From the NCBI GenBank assembly GCA_029933125.1, contig JAOZOU010000005.1:1-64000 (forward strand): a stretch of DNA of 64,000 bases, written 5' to 3'. Within the stretch, counting starts at the first letter, position 1, and the number at the start of each line of letters is the position of its first letter. Made by a program: the position numbers and the translations under genes. A model generated the notes under the pieces. That model ran no database searches. It worked only from the letters and a program-made list of their open reading frames with translations, and was not told the DNA's origin. The stretch comes from a bacterium (GTDB taxonomy: Bacteria; Arandabacterota; Arandabacteria; Arandabacterales; Arandabacteraceae). Of this stretch, positions 33,633 to 41,981 are shown piece after piece.

Positions 33633-34934
33633 ATGGCATTCCTGAGGAAGATTTTCGGGGTTGTGACCTCGACGAAGATCGGTTTGATTGTCATGATTGT
33701 AATCGCCGGTCTTTCGCTCATTGGGGGAGTGATTCCACAAAATGCTCCGAGGGATTTCTATTTGCAGCAATATGGTCCCGGCTTTGGGAAATTGCTATTG
33801 ACGCTTGAACTCGATCACGTTTTTAGAACGAACTATTACAGCATTCTTCTCATCGCTTTTTCTTTGATGGTCTTTGCCTGTGCACTCAAACGCTTACCCG
33901 TGGCTATTCGTCTTGCAAGGAGACCCGAGCCGCTAACCGAGATCGAGCAGCTGAGGAAGCAGCCGTTCAAGGCTTCTCTCATCCTTGATGTTGACCCTGA
34001 AGAAGCTCGGCTTCACATTGTTGATGTCCTCAAGCGCAGGTTTTACAAGGTGGCGACCAAGGCTGTTGACTCGCGAACCTATGTGCAGGCATCCAAGAAT
34101 GCATTTTCAAGATACGGTAGCTTCATACTTCATCTAAGCTTTGTACTCCTGCTGATTGGTGGCTTAGCCATAGCGAGATTTGGCAGGGAGAGAATCCACG
34201 AAGTAAGGGTTGGGAATTCGTTCGATTTTGTCGCTGCTCGTGGGGAAACTATCAATGTTGATGTCGAGGATTTCAGAGTTGAGACGGACAATGAAGGGAG
34301 GCTTAGGGATTACATTTGTGAAGTTGAAGCTGCTGGTAAGGACTTAGGTCGAGCATGGTACAGGATCCGGCCCAACCATCCGCTGGGTTACGGAGGAGTT
34401 GATATCTATCTTGAATCGTATGAAGAAGATGCTGAGAATCCTTCAGGCTTCCTTGTCTCGGTCTATGATTCAAGCGGTGAACTCATCGTTCCTCATGTAT
34501 TCGTGCCGCGTGACGACTACGTTAGGGTTGATGAAATCGACGCAACACTCAAGGCAGATGTTGGCGTGGTTCCAACAATCAGGGAGATTAGCGATGCCGG
34601 TGTGACAACCCATTTCATCTACCAGAGCGCCGAGGAGGCCTCAAGCGATAGTCTTCCCATACGATTTGTCCTTATCCATGCTATTCCATCCGTTATCGTT
34701 TCACTCAAGGAGGTAAGACAGCCGGGGCAAGTGTTCATAATTGCTGGGTTTACTCTTCTTACCTTTGGAACTATTGTTTCGCTTTACTTGTCTCACCGCA
34801 AGATTTGGTTTATAGTTGAACCAACCTCGGAAGGCAGGAGCCAGGTCCACTTCGGTGGAAGAAGCAACAGGCATACACGAGCATTCGAGGCAGAATTTGA
34901 AAGGGTGAAAGCCACACTTGATGAACTATCCTGA
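33633..34934 (+). CDS. resB: ResB-like cytochrome c biogenesis protein
   Basis: 433 aa from ATG 33633 (TTG 33615 also in frame). System II haem-handling partner of CcsA at the inner membrane. N-terminal membrane helices (SSTKIGLIVMIVIAGLSLIGGVIP; FRTNYYSILLIAFSLMVFACALKR), a third helix near residue 165 (SFILHLSFVLLLIGGLAIARFG), a large periplasmic domain and a final helix near 385-405, matching ResB topology and length. Overlaps ccsA by 14 bp. Confidence 0.88.
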   Translation: MAFLRKIFGVVTSTKIGLIVMIVIAGLSLIGGVIPQNAPRDFYLQQYGPGFGKLLLTLELDHVFRTNYYSILLIAFSLMVFACALKRLPVAIRLARRPEPLTEIEQLRKQPFKASLILDVDPEEARLHIVDVLKRRFYKVATKAVDSRTYVQASKNAFSRYGSFILHLSFVLLLIGGLAIARFGRERIHEVRVGNSFDFVAARGETINVDVEDFRVETDNEGRLRDYICEVEAAGKDLGRAWYRIRPNHPLGYGGVDIYLESYEEDAENPSGFLVSVYDSSGELIVPHVFVPRDDYVRVDEIDATLKADVGVVPTIREISDAGVTTHFIYQSAEEASSDSLPIRFVLIHAIPSVIVSLKEVRQPGQVFIIAGFTLLTFGTIVSLYLSHRKIWFIVEPTSEGRSQVHFGGRSNRHTRAFEAEFERVKATLDELS

Positions 34935-35709
34935 CATTACACTCACCATTGTTGCAGTTGCGCTTTACTTTCTTGGATTGGTCGTGATCGCCGCTGAGAT
35001 CACCTTCAAGAGGGAAAACCTTGAAAAAATCTGGCAGGTGAGCGTTGGCTGTGGCATAGGATTTCAGACGGCAGCCCTGGTTGCCAGGGGTATTCTTGCG
35101 CAACAGGTTCCGTTAACAGACCTGTTTGAGTATACCCTCGTCTTCACATGGGCACTTGCCCTGATTTTCTTTTTGTTGTTCAGAAAACATTTCCCCAAAC
35201 AGGCTTCTCTTGTTCTTCTCATAACTATTACTCTGCTTATGGGCATATCATTCCTTTACTATACGGATCCCAAAGGGGTGACGATGCCTGCTCTCAGGAG
35301 CTTCTGGCTCTATGTGCATGTCTCGCTTGCTGCTTTGGGGGAGACCTTTTTTGCTATAGCTTTTGTCACGAGTATCGTTGACCTTGTAAGGTGGGCTAAG
35401 GCGAAAGATGGAAATCTTGGGGAATTGACCTACCGTGCTATCAGCATGGGATTTCCACTTTTTACTGCTGGAGCCCTTGTTGCTGGTGCCATATGGGCTA
35501 AGAAAGCTTGGGGTTCCTATTGGTCTTGGGATCCCAAGGAGGTGCTATCCCTAGTTGTCTGGCTGGTTTATGCCGCTTACCTTCATGCAAGACTGGTGAA
35601 AGGCTTCAAGGGAAGAGCACTTGCCATCATATCGATAGTTGGGTTCTTGCTTACACTTTTCACAATCTTCGGGAGTTTGATCCTCGGCGGATTGCACTCC
35701 TATAGCTAA
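34921..35709 (+). CDS. ccsA: CcsA/ResC cytochrome c assembly protein
   Basis: 262 aa from ATG 34921, about eight membrane segments. Carries the haem-binding WWD-type motif WGSYWSWDPKEVLSL and conserved His residues (YVHVSLAA, GGLHSYS at the C-terminus) that ligate haem. With ResB it exports haem and attaches it to apocytochromes c. It implies that the organism makes c-type cytochromes, although none is coded here. Confidence 0.93.
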   Translation: MNYPDITLTIVAVALYFLGLVVIAAEITFKRENLEKIWQVSVGCGIGFQTAALVARGILAQQVPLTDLFEYTLVFTWALALIFFLLFRKHFPKQASLVLLITITLLMGISFLYYTDPKGVTMPALRSFWLYVHVSLAALGETFFAIAFVTSIVDLVRWAKAKDGNLGELTYRAISMGFPLFTAGALVAGAIWAKKAWGSYWSWDPKEVLSLVVWLVYAAYLHARLVKGFKGRALAIISIVGFLLTLFTIFGSLILGGLHSYS

Positions 35710-35721
35710 GGGGGCTAAATC

Positions 35722-36072
35722 TTGTGGCAAGTATTCCGTCAGCACCGCTGGTTGCCATCTTTGCTATGGATATGTCTTATCTTTGGTATTTCATCAATTC
35801 CCAGGCTGGCAGTGCAGCGAACACCCTTTCCAGGTTGCGACAAGGCTGCCCACTTCATAGAATATCTGGTACTCGGGATTGCACTGAGATACTGGTCGGG
35901 AGGACGCCGGGCTGGACATTTCTTTGGAGGTGTCTTACTTGGTCTGGCAGATGAATTGCATCAGAGATACATTCCCGGCAGGGAGGCAAGCGTCTGGGAT
36001 TTTGCAGCTGATGCTGCAGGTGTGACTTTTGGTTATTTCCTCGTGAGGAAGCGCAGAGGAGATCATGGCTAA
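35722..36072 (+). CDS. VanZ-like family membrane protein
   Basis: 116 aa from TTG 35722 (SD AAGGGGG). Three to four hydrophobic segments with the VanZ core: an N-terminal SIPRLAV region, CDKAAHFIEYLVLGIAL, then GLADELHQRYIPGREASVWDFAADAAGV. The KxxHFxEY and DExHQxFxPGR...D...D motifs are clear. Function of the family is poorly known (teicoplanin resistance in the founding member). Overlaps hisS by 8 bp. Confidence 0.9.
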   Translation: MWQVFRQHRWLPSLLWICLIFGISSIPRLAVQRTPFPGCDKAAHFIEYLVLGIALRYWSGGRRAGHFFGGVLLGLADELHQRYIPGREASVWDFAADAAGVTFGYFLVRKRRGDHG

Positions 36073-37345
36073 GAGAATCAAGGCAATGCGTGGTACCCAT
36101 GATGTGCTGCCTGAGCAGGCATCAAGGTGGCGCGCGATTGAAGATGAATTTGCCAAAATCTGCAGGCAGTACGGCTACAGGGAAATTCGTACACCCATCT
36201 TTGAAGCGACCGAGCTTTTCGAGCGTGGGACTGGGTTTAGCACTGATGTTGTTCAAAAGGAGATGTACACATTTGAGGATAAGAAGGGAAGGAGAGTAAG
36301 CCTGCGGCCTGAGGCAACTCCATCGGTAATTCGAGCCTACCTTGAGCACAGTCTTGCCAAGCAGGGCAAGGTGCTCAAGCTCTTCTACTTAGGACCGATG
36401 TTCAGATACGACAGGCCAGGAGCTGGACGCTATCGCCAATTCCATCAGCTAGGCATAGAAATCATCGGAACTCCAAGTGCTGTTGCAGATGCTGAGGCAA
36501 TAGTCCTGCTTTGGGAATTTCTGAGGGGAATCGGGCTTAGTGGGCTTAAGATGAGGGTGAATAGTTTGGGGTGCGAGAAATGTAGAGTAGAATATTCTCG
36601 CCTCATCAGGGAATTCCTTAAGGAGAGGTTGGAAAGGTTGTGCGATGATTGCCATGAGCGTTTCGAGCGCAACCCCTTAAGGGTGCTCGATTGCAAGCAG
36701 GAAATGTGTAAGGCCGTTGTGGCTGAGGCACCAGAGATAGGAAGCATTCTGTGTGAGGCATGTCAGGAGCACCTTGCTGAGGTTGAGAATCTTGTAAGCC
36801 AGGCAAATGTGGATTATTATATCGATTCGAGGCTGGTGAGGGGGCTTGATTACTATACCAGGACAGTCTTTGAAGTTTTCCATGTCTCTTCAGGTGTCGA
36901 TAATTCCCTGGGTGGCGGGGGGCGCTATGATAGGCTTGTTGAGGATCTTGGTGGACCACAAACGCCAGCTGTTGGTTTTTCCGCAGGGATGGAACGCATA
37001 GCACAGGCGCTTGAGGCTGACGGCGTTGATGTCAAGGGTGAGAGTAGGCTCGATGTCTTCATTGCACCAATGGGAAAGCAGGCTTTTCCAACTGCCTTCA
37101 AGCTTGCTCTTGACCTTAGACAGGCGCTAAGTGTCTGGCTCGAGTTTGACGACCGCAAAATCGATCGCCAGCTTCGAAGCGCATCCCGTCTTGGGGCTCG
37201 CTTTGCAGCTATTATCGGATCGGAAGAGATTTCAAAGGGAATAGTGAAGATGAAAGATATGATCAGTGGTGAACAATTTGAAGTACCGCAATCAGAGGCT
37301 CTCAAATGGCTCAAACACCGCCTCAAGGAGGATTCTCTTGAGTGA
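36065..37345 (+). CDS. hisS: Histidyl-tRNA synthetase
   Basis: 426 aa, bacterial length. Class II core: RGTHDVLP at the N-terminus, motif 2 RPEATPSVIRAYLE and FRYDRPGAGRYRQFHQ, HisA motifs LVRGLDYYTRTVFE and GGGGRYDRL, motif 3 GFSAGMERI, then the C-terminal anticodon-binding domain. A C-x2-C...C-x2-C set (LGCEKC, CDDC, CEAC) lies in the insertion domain and may bind zinc, which is seen only in some lineages. First of two synthetase genes; 4 bp from aspS. Confidence 0.96.
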   Translation: MAKRIKAMRGTHDVLPEQASRWRAIEDEFAKICRQYGYREIRTPIFEATELFERGTGFSTDVVQKEMYTFEDKKGRRVSLRPEATPSVIRAYLEHSLAKQGKVLKLFYLGPMFRYDRPGAGRYRQFHQLGIEIIGTPSAVADAEAIVLLWEFLRGIGLSGLKMRVNSLGCEKCRVEYSRLIREFLKERLERLCDDCHERFERNPLRVLDCKQEMCKAVVAEAPEIGSILCEACQEHLAEVENLVSQANVDYYIDSRLVRGLDYYTRTVFEVFHVSSGVDNSLGGGGRYDRLVEDLGGPQTPAVGFSAGMERIAQALEADGVDVKGESRLDVFIAPMGKQAFPTAFKLALDLRQALSVWLEFDDRKIDRQLRSASRLGARFAAIIGSEEISKGIVKMKDMISGEQFEVPQSEALKWLKHRLKEDSLE

Positions 37346-37349
37346 GGGT

Positions 37350-39119
37350 ATGAAAGGATTCAGGCGAACCCACACATGTGGTGAGTTGGGTAGGCAGGAA
37401 GTAGGTAAGGATGTCGTTTTGATGGGATGGGTTCACCGTAGACGTGATCATGGAGGTGTTATCTTCATAGACATCCGTGATCGTGAAGGCTTAACCCAGG
37501 TAGTATTCAAGCCTGATCAACCCGAATTGATGGAAAAAGCAAGGAACCTCAAGCAGGAGTATGTGGTTGCAGTTAAGGGTGTAGTGGATCCACGTCCTCC
37601 TGAAATGGTCAATACCGATCTCAAGACTGGTGAGATAGAGGTAAGGGCCCATGAACTTCGTATTCTCAATGAAGCCAGAACTCCTCCCTTTGTCATCGAG
37701 GATGAGGCTCAGGCTAATGAGGATCTAAGGTTTAGGTATCGCTATCTCGATCTGAGAAACCGCATTCTCAAGGAGAACATCATCCGAAGGCATCATGCTG
37801 CCCAGGCTGTGAGGCAATATTTGAACAAGCGAGGCTTTCTTGAAATCGAGACACCTCTTCTTGTAAAAAGAACCCCCGAAGGGGCTAGGGATTTTCTCGT
37901 TCCAAGCCGTCTCAATCCAGGAAAGTTCTATGCACTTCCTCAGTCACCACAGCTCTACAAGCAAATTCTTATGGTTGCGGGCTTTGATAGGTACTACCAG
38001 CTACCGCGCTGCTTGCGAGATGAAGACCTCCGAGCTGATCGCCAACCCGAACATACTCAAATAGACATAGAGATGAGCTTTGTTGAGGAGGAGGATGTCT
38101 TCGCGCTTGTTGAAGGGCTCATGCAGCATGTTTTTTCCGAGACAATAGGTGTAAGGGTTGAAATTCCATTTCCCCGGCTCACCTTTGCCGAGAGTCTCTC
38201 ACGATATGGAACAGATAAGCCAGATCTGAGATTTGGTCTTGAGATTTCGGATATAACCTCACTTGTGGCTCAAAGCGAATCGGATCTTCTCAAGAATGCT
38301 GCAAGTAAGGGTGGTGCCTTCGCCATTAGCGTTCAAGGGGCATCCGGGATCTCTCGCAAGACAATTGAACAGCTTGAGGCTGTCGCAAAGAAGGCAGGTG
38401 CTCCGGGCCTTGCGTGGGGTAAGATCTCGGGTGATAAAGCTTCAGGTATATTGAGATACTTTGGTGCAGAGGCACTTGAGAAACTCCGTGCAGGTCAGGA
38501 TGAGACTCTTGTTCTAATTGTTGCCGGTGAGCGTGTGCATTCACTTAAGGTTCTTGGCCAGGTCAGGGTTGAACTCGCAAAAATTCTTGGACTCATAGCC
38601 GGGGACGACTATCGTTTCGTCTGGATTACTGAGTTTCCAATTTTTGAATGGGATGAGAAGGAAGCTAGATGGGCGCCAGCTCATCACATGTTCAGTATGC
38701 CTTTTGATGAGGATCTTGAGTTTCTTGAGTCAGATCCGGGGAGGGTCAGGGGGCGCATCTATGATCTTGTCCTCAACGGAGTTGAGCTTGGGTCAGGCAG
38801 CATTCGAAATCACTTAAGGAGCATCCAGGAGCGAGTCATGAGGGTGATAGGGCTTGATAGGGAGGAGGCTTATCGAAGATTTGGTTTTCTGCTCGAAGCC
38901 TTCGAGTATGGAGCTCCTCCTCATGGCGGTATAGCTCTTGGATTCGATAGGATTGTCATGCTGCTTTCAGGCAGACAGACCATAAGAGATGTGATTGCAT
39001 TTCCCAAGACAACGAGCGGAACATCCCTAATGGATGACTGTCCGTCCGAGGTTGATGAGGCTGATCTTAAGGAATTGCATATAAGACTCGATTTGCCAGA
39101 TGGTGGTGGGAAGGCTTAA
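37350..39119 (+). CDS. aspS: Aspartyl-tRNA synthetase (probably non-discriminating Asp/Asn type)
   Basis: 589 aa from ATG 37350. Bacterial-type AspRS: N-terminal OB anticodon domain, class II core (RDEDLRADRQPEHTQ, then GIALGFDRIVMLL), and the GAD insertion. The anticodon domain reads HRRRDHGGVIFID. A His rather than Leu after RRRD is the published hallmark of non-discriminating AspRS (as in Pseudomonas), which also charges tRNA-Asn and needs GatCAB to amidate it. RQPEHTQ has His where most bacteria have Phe. Likely co-transcribed with hisS. Confidence 0.95.
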   Translation: MKGFRRTHTCGELGRQEVGKDVVLMGWVHRRRDHGGVIFIDIRDREGLTQVVFKPDQPELMEKARNLKQEYVVAVKGVVDPRPPEMVNTDLKTGEIEVRAHELRILNEARTPPFVIEDEAQANEDLRFRYRYLDLRNRILKENIIRRHHAAQAVRQYLNKRGFLEIETPLLVKRTPEGARDFLVPSRLNPGKFYALPQSPQLYKQILMVAGFDRYYQLPRCLRDEDLRADRQPEHTQIDIEMSFVEEEDVFALVEGLMQHVFSETIGVRVEIPFPRLTFAESLSRYGTDKPDLRFGLEISDITSLVAQSESDLLKNAASKGGAFAISVQGASGISRKTIEQLEAVAKKAGAPGLAWGKISGDKASGILRYFGAEALEKLRAGQDETLVLIVAGERVHSLKVLGQVRVELAKILGLIAGDDYRFVWITEFPIFEWDEKEARWAPAHHMFSMPFDEDLEFLESDPGRVRGRIYDLVLNGVELGSGSIRNHLRSIQERVMRVIGLDREEAYRRFGFLLEAFEYGAPPHGGIALGFDRIVMLLSGRQTIRDVIAFPKTTSGTSLMDDCPSEVDEADLKELHIRLDLPDGGGKA

Positions 39120-39180
39120 TTGTGTGGTTTGACAGAAATGTGGGGCGGAGTGCGTCAAAGCTGATGTAAGGCAATTTGGC

Positions 39181-39210
39181 TTGACAAGACCGAGCCAGCA
39201 TTGCTAAAGT
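39181..39210 (+). promoter_or_regulatory. Promoter of the lipoprotein-LysM unit
   Basis: TTGACA (39181-39186), 18-bp spacer ending TTGC, TAAAGT (39205-39210). Confidence 0.65.
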
Positions 39211-39274
39211 TTGGCAGGTTCAGAGCGAAAACTCGTTGTGAACGCTATATCAATTTGCTAGAAGGGGGTGGTAA

Positions 39275-39565
39275 ATGATGTTCACGAGGCGGATTTGGGT
39301 GGTGGTGGCCGTGGCGGGTCTGGTTCTCGTAGGACTGACTATTGGTTGTGGACCCAAACCGCCTTGTCCCGTGGCTCCTGAAGTGGTTAAGCAGTCGCAG
39401 GCTGAGACAGCGAAGGTGGAAAGTGACCTTGCTGAAGCCACTGCCGAGCGGCAGCGCCTCGAGAAGGAGCTTAGCGAAAAGCAAGCTCGCCTTAGTGAGC
39501 TGAGGGGCAAGCCGGATGAACTCAAGAAAAAGCTCGAAGCCCTGAAGAGGGGTAGCGGGCGATAG
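39275..39565 (+). CDS. Small coiled-coil lipoprotein
   Basis: 96 aa; ATG 39275 and ATG 39278 are adjacent (SD AAGGGGGTGG). Signal peptide with lipobox LTIGC (Cys25), Pro-rich linker (GPKPPCPVAP), then a ~60-residue charged coiled coil (KVESDLAEATAERQRLEKEL). The overall plan resembles Lpp-like or small periplasmic spacer lipoproteins that link the outer membrane to other layers. Function inferred only. The LysM gene follows 46 bp later and probably shares the promoter. Confidence 0.8.
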   Translation: MMFTRRIWVVVAVAGLVLVGLTIGCGPKPPCPVAPEVVKQSQAETAKVESDLAEATAERQRLEKELSEKQARLSELRGKPDELKKKLEALKRGSGR

Positions 39566-39611
39566 GTTGGGCAGGACGATGCCTAGTAGATTTCAAAAGG
39601 AGCTGATCAAA

Positions 39612-40295
39612 ATGAAGTCTCGTCTGGGTATTGTAGGACTTGCCGCAATATCGCTCGCCTTCATCACTCTGATGGCATCGAGCGTTCTTGCGGTGGACGT
39701 ATCGAAGGGACAGTTCTATACCGAAGAAGAGTATCAGAAACTGTCGAAGAAGGAAAGAGAGGCATATTGTTCAGCCTTGGCCGAGGAGGCAAAGCGACAG
39801 GAAGCTCGGCTCAAGGATGCACAGTCGAAGCTCCAAGCTGAGCGTGCTAAGATCGAAGATCTCAAGGCAAAGCTCAAGAAGGTTGACAGCGAGCTTACGC
39901 CTCTTGAAACGCAGGTCGCTGACCTCGAGCGGCAGATAAAGGAGCTCGAGGCACTTCCCAAGGAATGGACTGTCAAGGAAGGTGAGAATCTTTACAAGAT
40001 CTCGGGCTATACCGAGATTTACAGCGATCCGACCAAGTGGCCCAGGATTTACAGGGCGAATAGGGACAAAATAGAGGATCCTAGTCTCATCTATCCTGGC
40101 TGGGTTCTGAGGATTCCGAGGGGACTCCCAACAATGCATACCGTTGTTGAAGGAGAGTGGCTAGCCAAAATTGCTGGTTACTGGGAGATATATGATGACT
40201 GGCGCCAGTGGACCAGGATCTATGAGGCTAACAAGGACAAGATCAGCGATCCTGATCTCATTCTCCCTGGTTGGGAACTCAGAATTCCGAGGTAG
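39612..40295 (+). CDS. Secreted coiled-coil protein with two LysM-like domains
   Basis: 227 aa from ATG 39612 (SD AAAGGAG; an in-frame start at 39567 would break the signal peptide). Signal peptide ending SSVLA (~27). A charged coiled coil (~55-115) is followed by two ~53-residue LysM-like repeats, WTVKEGENLYKISGY...LRIPRG and HTVVEGEWLAKIAGY...LRIPR. Each carries an unusual insertion (EIYSDPTKW, EIYDDWRQW) between the first helix and strand. LysM domains bind peptidoglycan, so this is likely a periplasmic cell-wall-binding protein working with the adjacent coiled-coil lipoprotein. Confidence 0.88.
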   Translation: MKSRLGIVGLAAISLAFITLMASSVLAVDVSKGQFYTEEEYQKLSKKEREAYCSALAEEAKRQEARLKDAQSKLQAERAKIEDLKAKLKKVDSELTPLETQVADLERQIKELEALPKEWTVKEGENLYKISGYTEIYSDPTKWPRIYRANRDKIEDPSLIYPGWVLRIPRGLPTMHTVVEGEWLAKIAGYWEIYDDWRQWTRIYEANKDKISDPDLILPGWELRIPR

Positions 40296-40367
40296 GTTTT
40301 GGGCGAAATAAGCAAGAGGTGACGGGAGAGGATTTCAAGGATTCTGATTGAGATTATTGCCGAAGCC

Positions 40368-40413
40368 TGAAGCTCTTGCCCCTTAGTGTGGGGACGAGGG
40401 CTTCAGTGCTTTT
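40368..40413 (+). terminator. Imperfect hairpin with short T-run
   Basis: TGAAGCTCTTGCCCC (40368-40382) pairs imperfectly with GGGGACGAGGGCTTCA (40390-40405), followed after 4 bases by TTTT. It probably ends the lipoprotein-LysM unit, but phoH starts within 12 bp, so attenuation is also possible. Confidence 0.45.
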
Positions 40414-40424
40414 AAGAGCCCGAG

Positions 40425-41405
40425 GTGAAGCACGTGGATATTGTTACCAAAAGGATCGATCTTGGAGGAGTCGATCAGCTTAAGCTTTTCGGAATGCATG
40501 ATGCTAACCTCAGACTCCTCAGGAGGGAGTTCAATGTCAAGATAGTTGCTAGAGGCGAGGAGATAGTCATAGAGGGTCCAGAGCAAGATGTCGAACGCTT
40601 AGGCTCAATAATCGAAGATCTCCTTGTAAGTGCGAAGAGGGGCATATTCATAGGTGAAGCTGATGTGAGATATGCTCTGTCTATGGCATCCGAGAACGGT
40701 AAGCAACTTGCCTCCTTTCATGAGAATCGCCTCGAGTATCACGATCTTAGGAAGGTAATAAGAGCCAAGACGCACGGACAGCAGGAATACGTCAAGGCGA
40801 TGCGAGCCTATGACATTGTCTTTGCAATTGGTCCAGCTGGTACCGGTAAGACATATCTCGCTATGGCACAGGCTGTTTCTTCCCTTAAGCGTAGAGATGT
40901 TGACCGTATTCTCCTGGTTCGCCCGGCCGTTGAGGCTGGCGAAAGCCTCGGCTTCTTGCCAGGCGATTACACAGAGAAGGTTGGACCGTACTTACGCCCT
41001 CTCTATGACGCCCTTTATGAGATGATGCCGGCTGAGAAAATTCGTAAGTCCCTTGAGATGGGTATAATAGAGGTGGCACCCCTGGCCTATATGCGTGGTC
41101 GTACCCTCAATAACTCTTTTGTCATTCTTGATGAGGCTCAGAATACAACACTCGATCAGATGAAAATGTTCCTGACGCGCCTCGGATTCAACTCCAAGGC
41201 TGTTATAACGGGGGATGTAACCCAGATAGATCTTGCCCGTAAGGAGGAGTCAGGGCTGGTTTTGATTCAATCAGTTCTAAAGCGGGTTCAGGGCATAAAA
41301 TTCATCTATCTGACAGGCCAGGATGTTGTGAGACATCGCCTCGTCCAGGAAATAATAAGGGCATTCGACAAGTATGAGGATGAGAAACGAAAAGGTAAGT
41401 CTTAA
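40425..41405 (+). CDS. phoH: PhoH-like ATPase
   Basis: 326 aa from GTG 40425; GTG 40434 has a better-placed GAGGTG and may be the real start. An N-terminal KH-like RNA-binding segment (~1-70) precedes the PhoH P-loop ATPase with Walker A GPAGTGKT (136-143), LLVRPAVEAGESLGFLPGD, and Walker B FVILDEAQNTTLDQMKMFLTR. Cytoplasmic, probably RNA-related together with YbeY. Start of the conserved phoH-ybeY-corC-recO-glyQS order. Confidence 0.92.
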   Translation: MKHVDIVTKRIDLGGVDQLKLFGMHDANLRLLRREFNVKIVARGEEIVIEGPEQDVERLGSIIEDLLVSAKRGIFIGEADVRYALSMASENGKQLASFHENRLEYHDLRKVIRAKTHGQQEYVKAMRAYDIVFAIGPAGTGKTYLAMAQAVSSLKRRDVDRILLVRPAVEAGESLGFLPGDYTEKVGPYLRPLYDALYEMMPAEKIRKSLEMGIIEVAPLAYMRGRTLNNSFVILDEAQNTTLDQMKMFLTRLGFNSKAVITGDVTQIDLARKEESGLVLIQSVLKRVQGIKFIYLTGQDVVRHRLVQEIIRAFDKYEDEKRKGKS

Positions 41406-41433
41406 TTGTATCTCGCTTATTCACTTGAGGCTC

Positions 41434-41462
41434 TTGATTCAAAGCCAAAACTGAGTTATTCT
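41434..41462 (+). promoter_or_regulatory. Possible promoter before ybeY
   Basis: TTGATT (41434-41439), 17-bp spacer, TATTCT (41457-41462), in the only sizeable gap (93 bp) of this gene run. Confidence 0.45.
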
Positions 41463-41498
41463 TACATTTGGGTCGAGAGTCCCTATCACTGAGGTAGC

Positions 41499-41969
41499 AT
41501 GGACGATTCACAATCTGGCTCTACACTTGATGTCAGGGGGCTACCTCGTGCTTTCGGCTATCTCAGGCCTCTTATCCATCAGGTGGCTCGAGACATCCTT
41601 AAAGAGCATAAGATTGACTCCTTCGCGATAAGCATTACCTTTGTCAAGGATTCCCAGATAAGCAAGCTCAACAAGGCTGCCCTCGGCAGGGATGGTCCAA
41701 CCGATGTGATAGCATTCGATCTTTCGGAGAGAGGCCTCCGTTTCGATAAGGTCGGTGACGTATACATCTCGAGTGAGCGTGCAGTTGAAAATAGTCTCCG
41801 GTTTGGTGTATCTTGTGATGAGGAATTCCTTCGCCTTGTCATTCACGGCATCCTACATGTCCTTGGCTATACCGATGATTCAACTTCGAGACGAAGGAAA
41901 ATGCATCGAACACAGGAGATGTTCTTGAAAAGATACTTAGGTAGTCTCACTTCGAGACGAAATCAATAG
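41499..41969 (+). CDS. ybeY: Endoribonuclease YbeY
   Basis: 156 aa, usual length. YbeY core: LNKAALGRDGPTDVIAFDLSE and the metal region VIHGILHVLGYTDD. The first two ligand His are present, but the third position of the H-x3-H-x5-H motif is Asp (YTDD) instead of His, a change I believe is also found in some FCB-group YbeY proteins. Role: 16S rRNA 3'-end maturation and 70S quality control. Between phoH and a CorC-like gene. Confidence 0.92.
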   Translation: MDDSQSGSTLDVRGLPRAFGYLRPLIHQVARDILKEHKIDSFAISITFVKDSQISKLNKAALGRDGPTDVIAFDLSERGLRFDKVGDVYISSERAVENSLRFGVSCDEEFLRLVIHGILHVLGYTDDSTSRRRKMHRTQEMFLKRYLGSLTSRRNQ

Positions 41970-41981
41970 ATAGGGAGAGTG

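Noticed and set aside
41406-41498. GGTCGAGAGTCCC in the phoH-ybeY gap, resembling a tRNA T-arm
   Set aside because: No acceptor, D or anticodon arms around it; the stretch is only 93 bp and does not fold as a cloverleaf.
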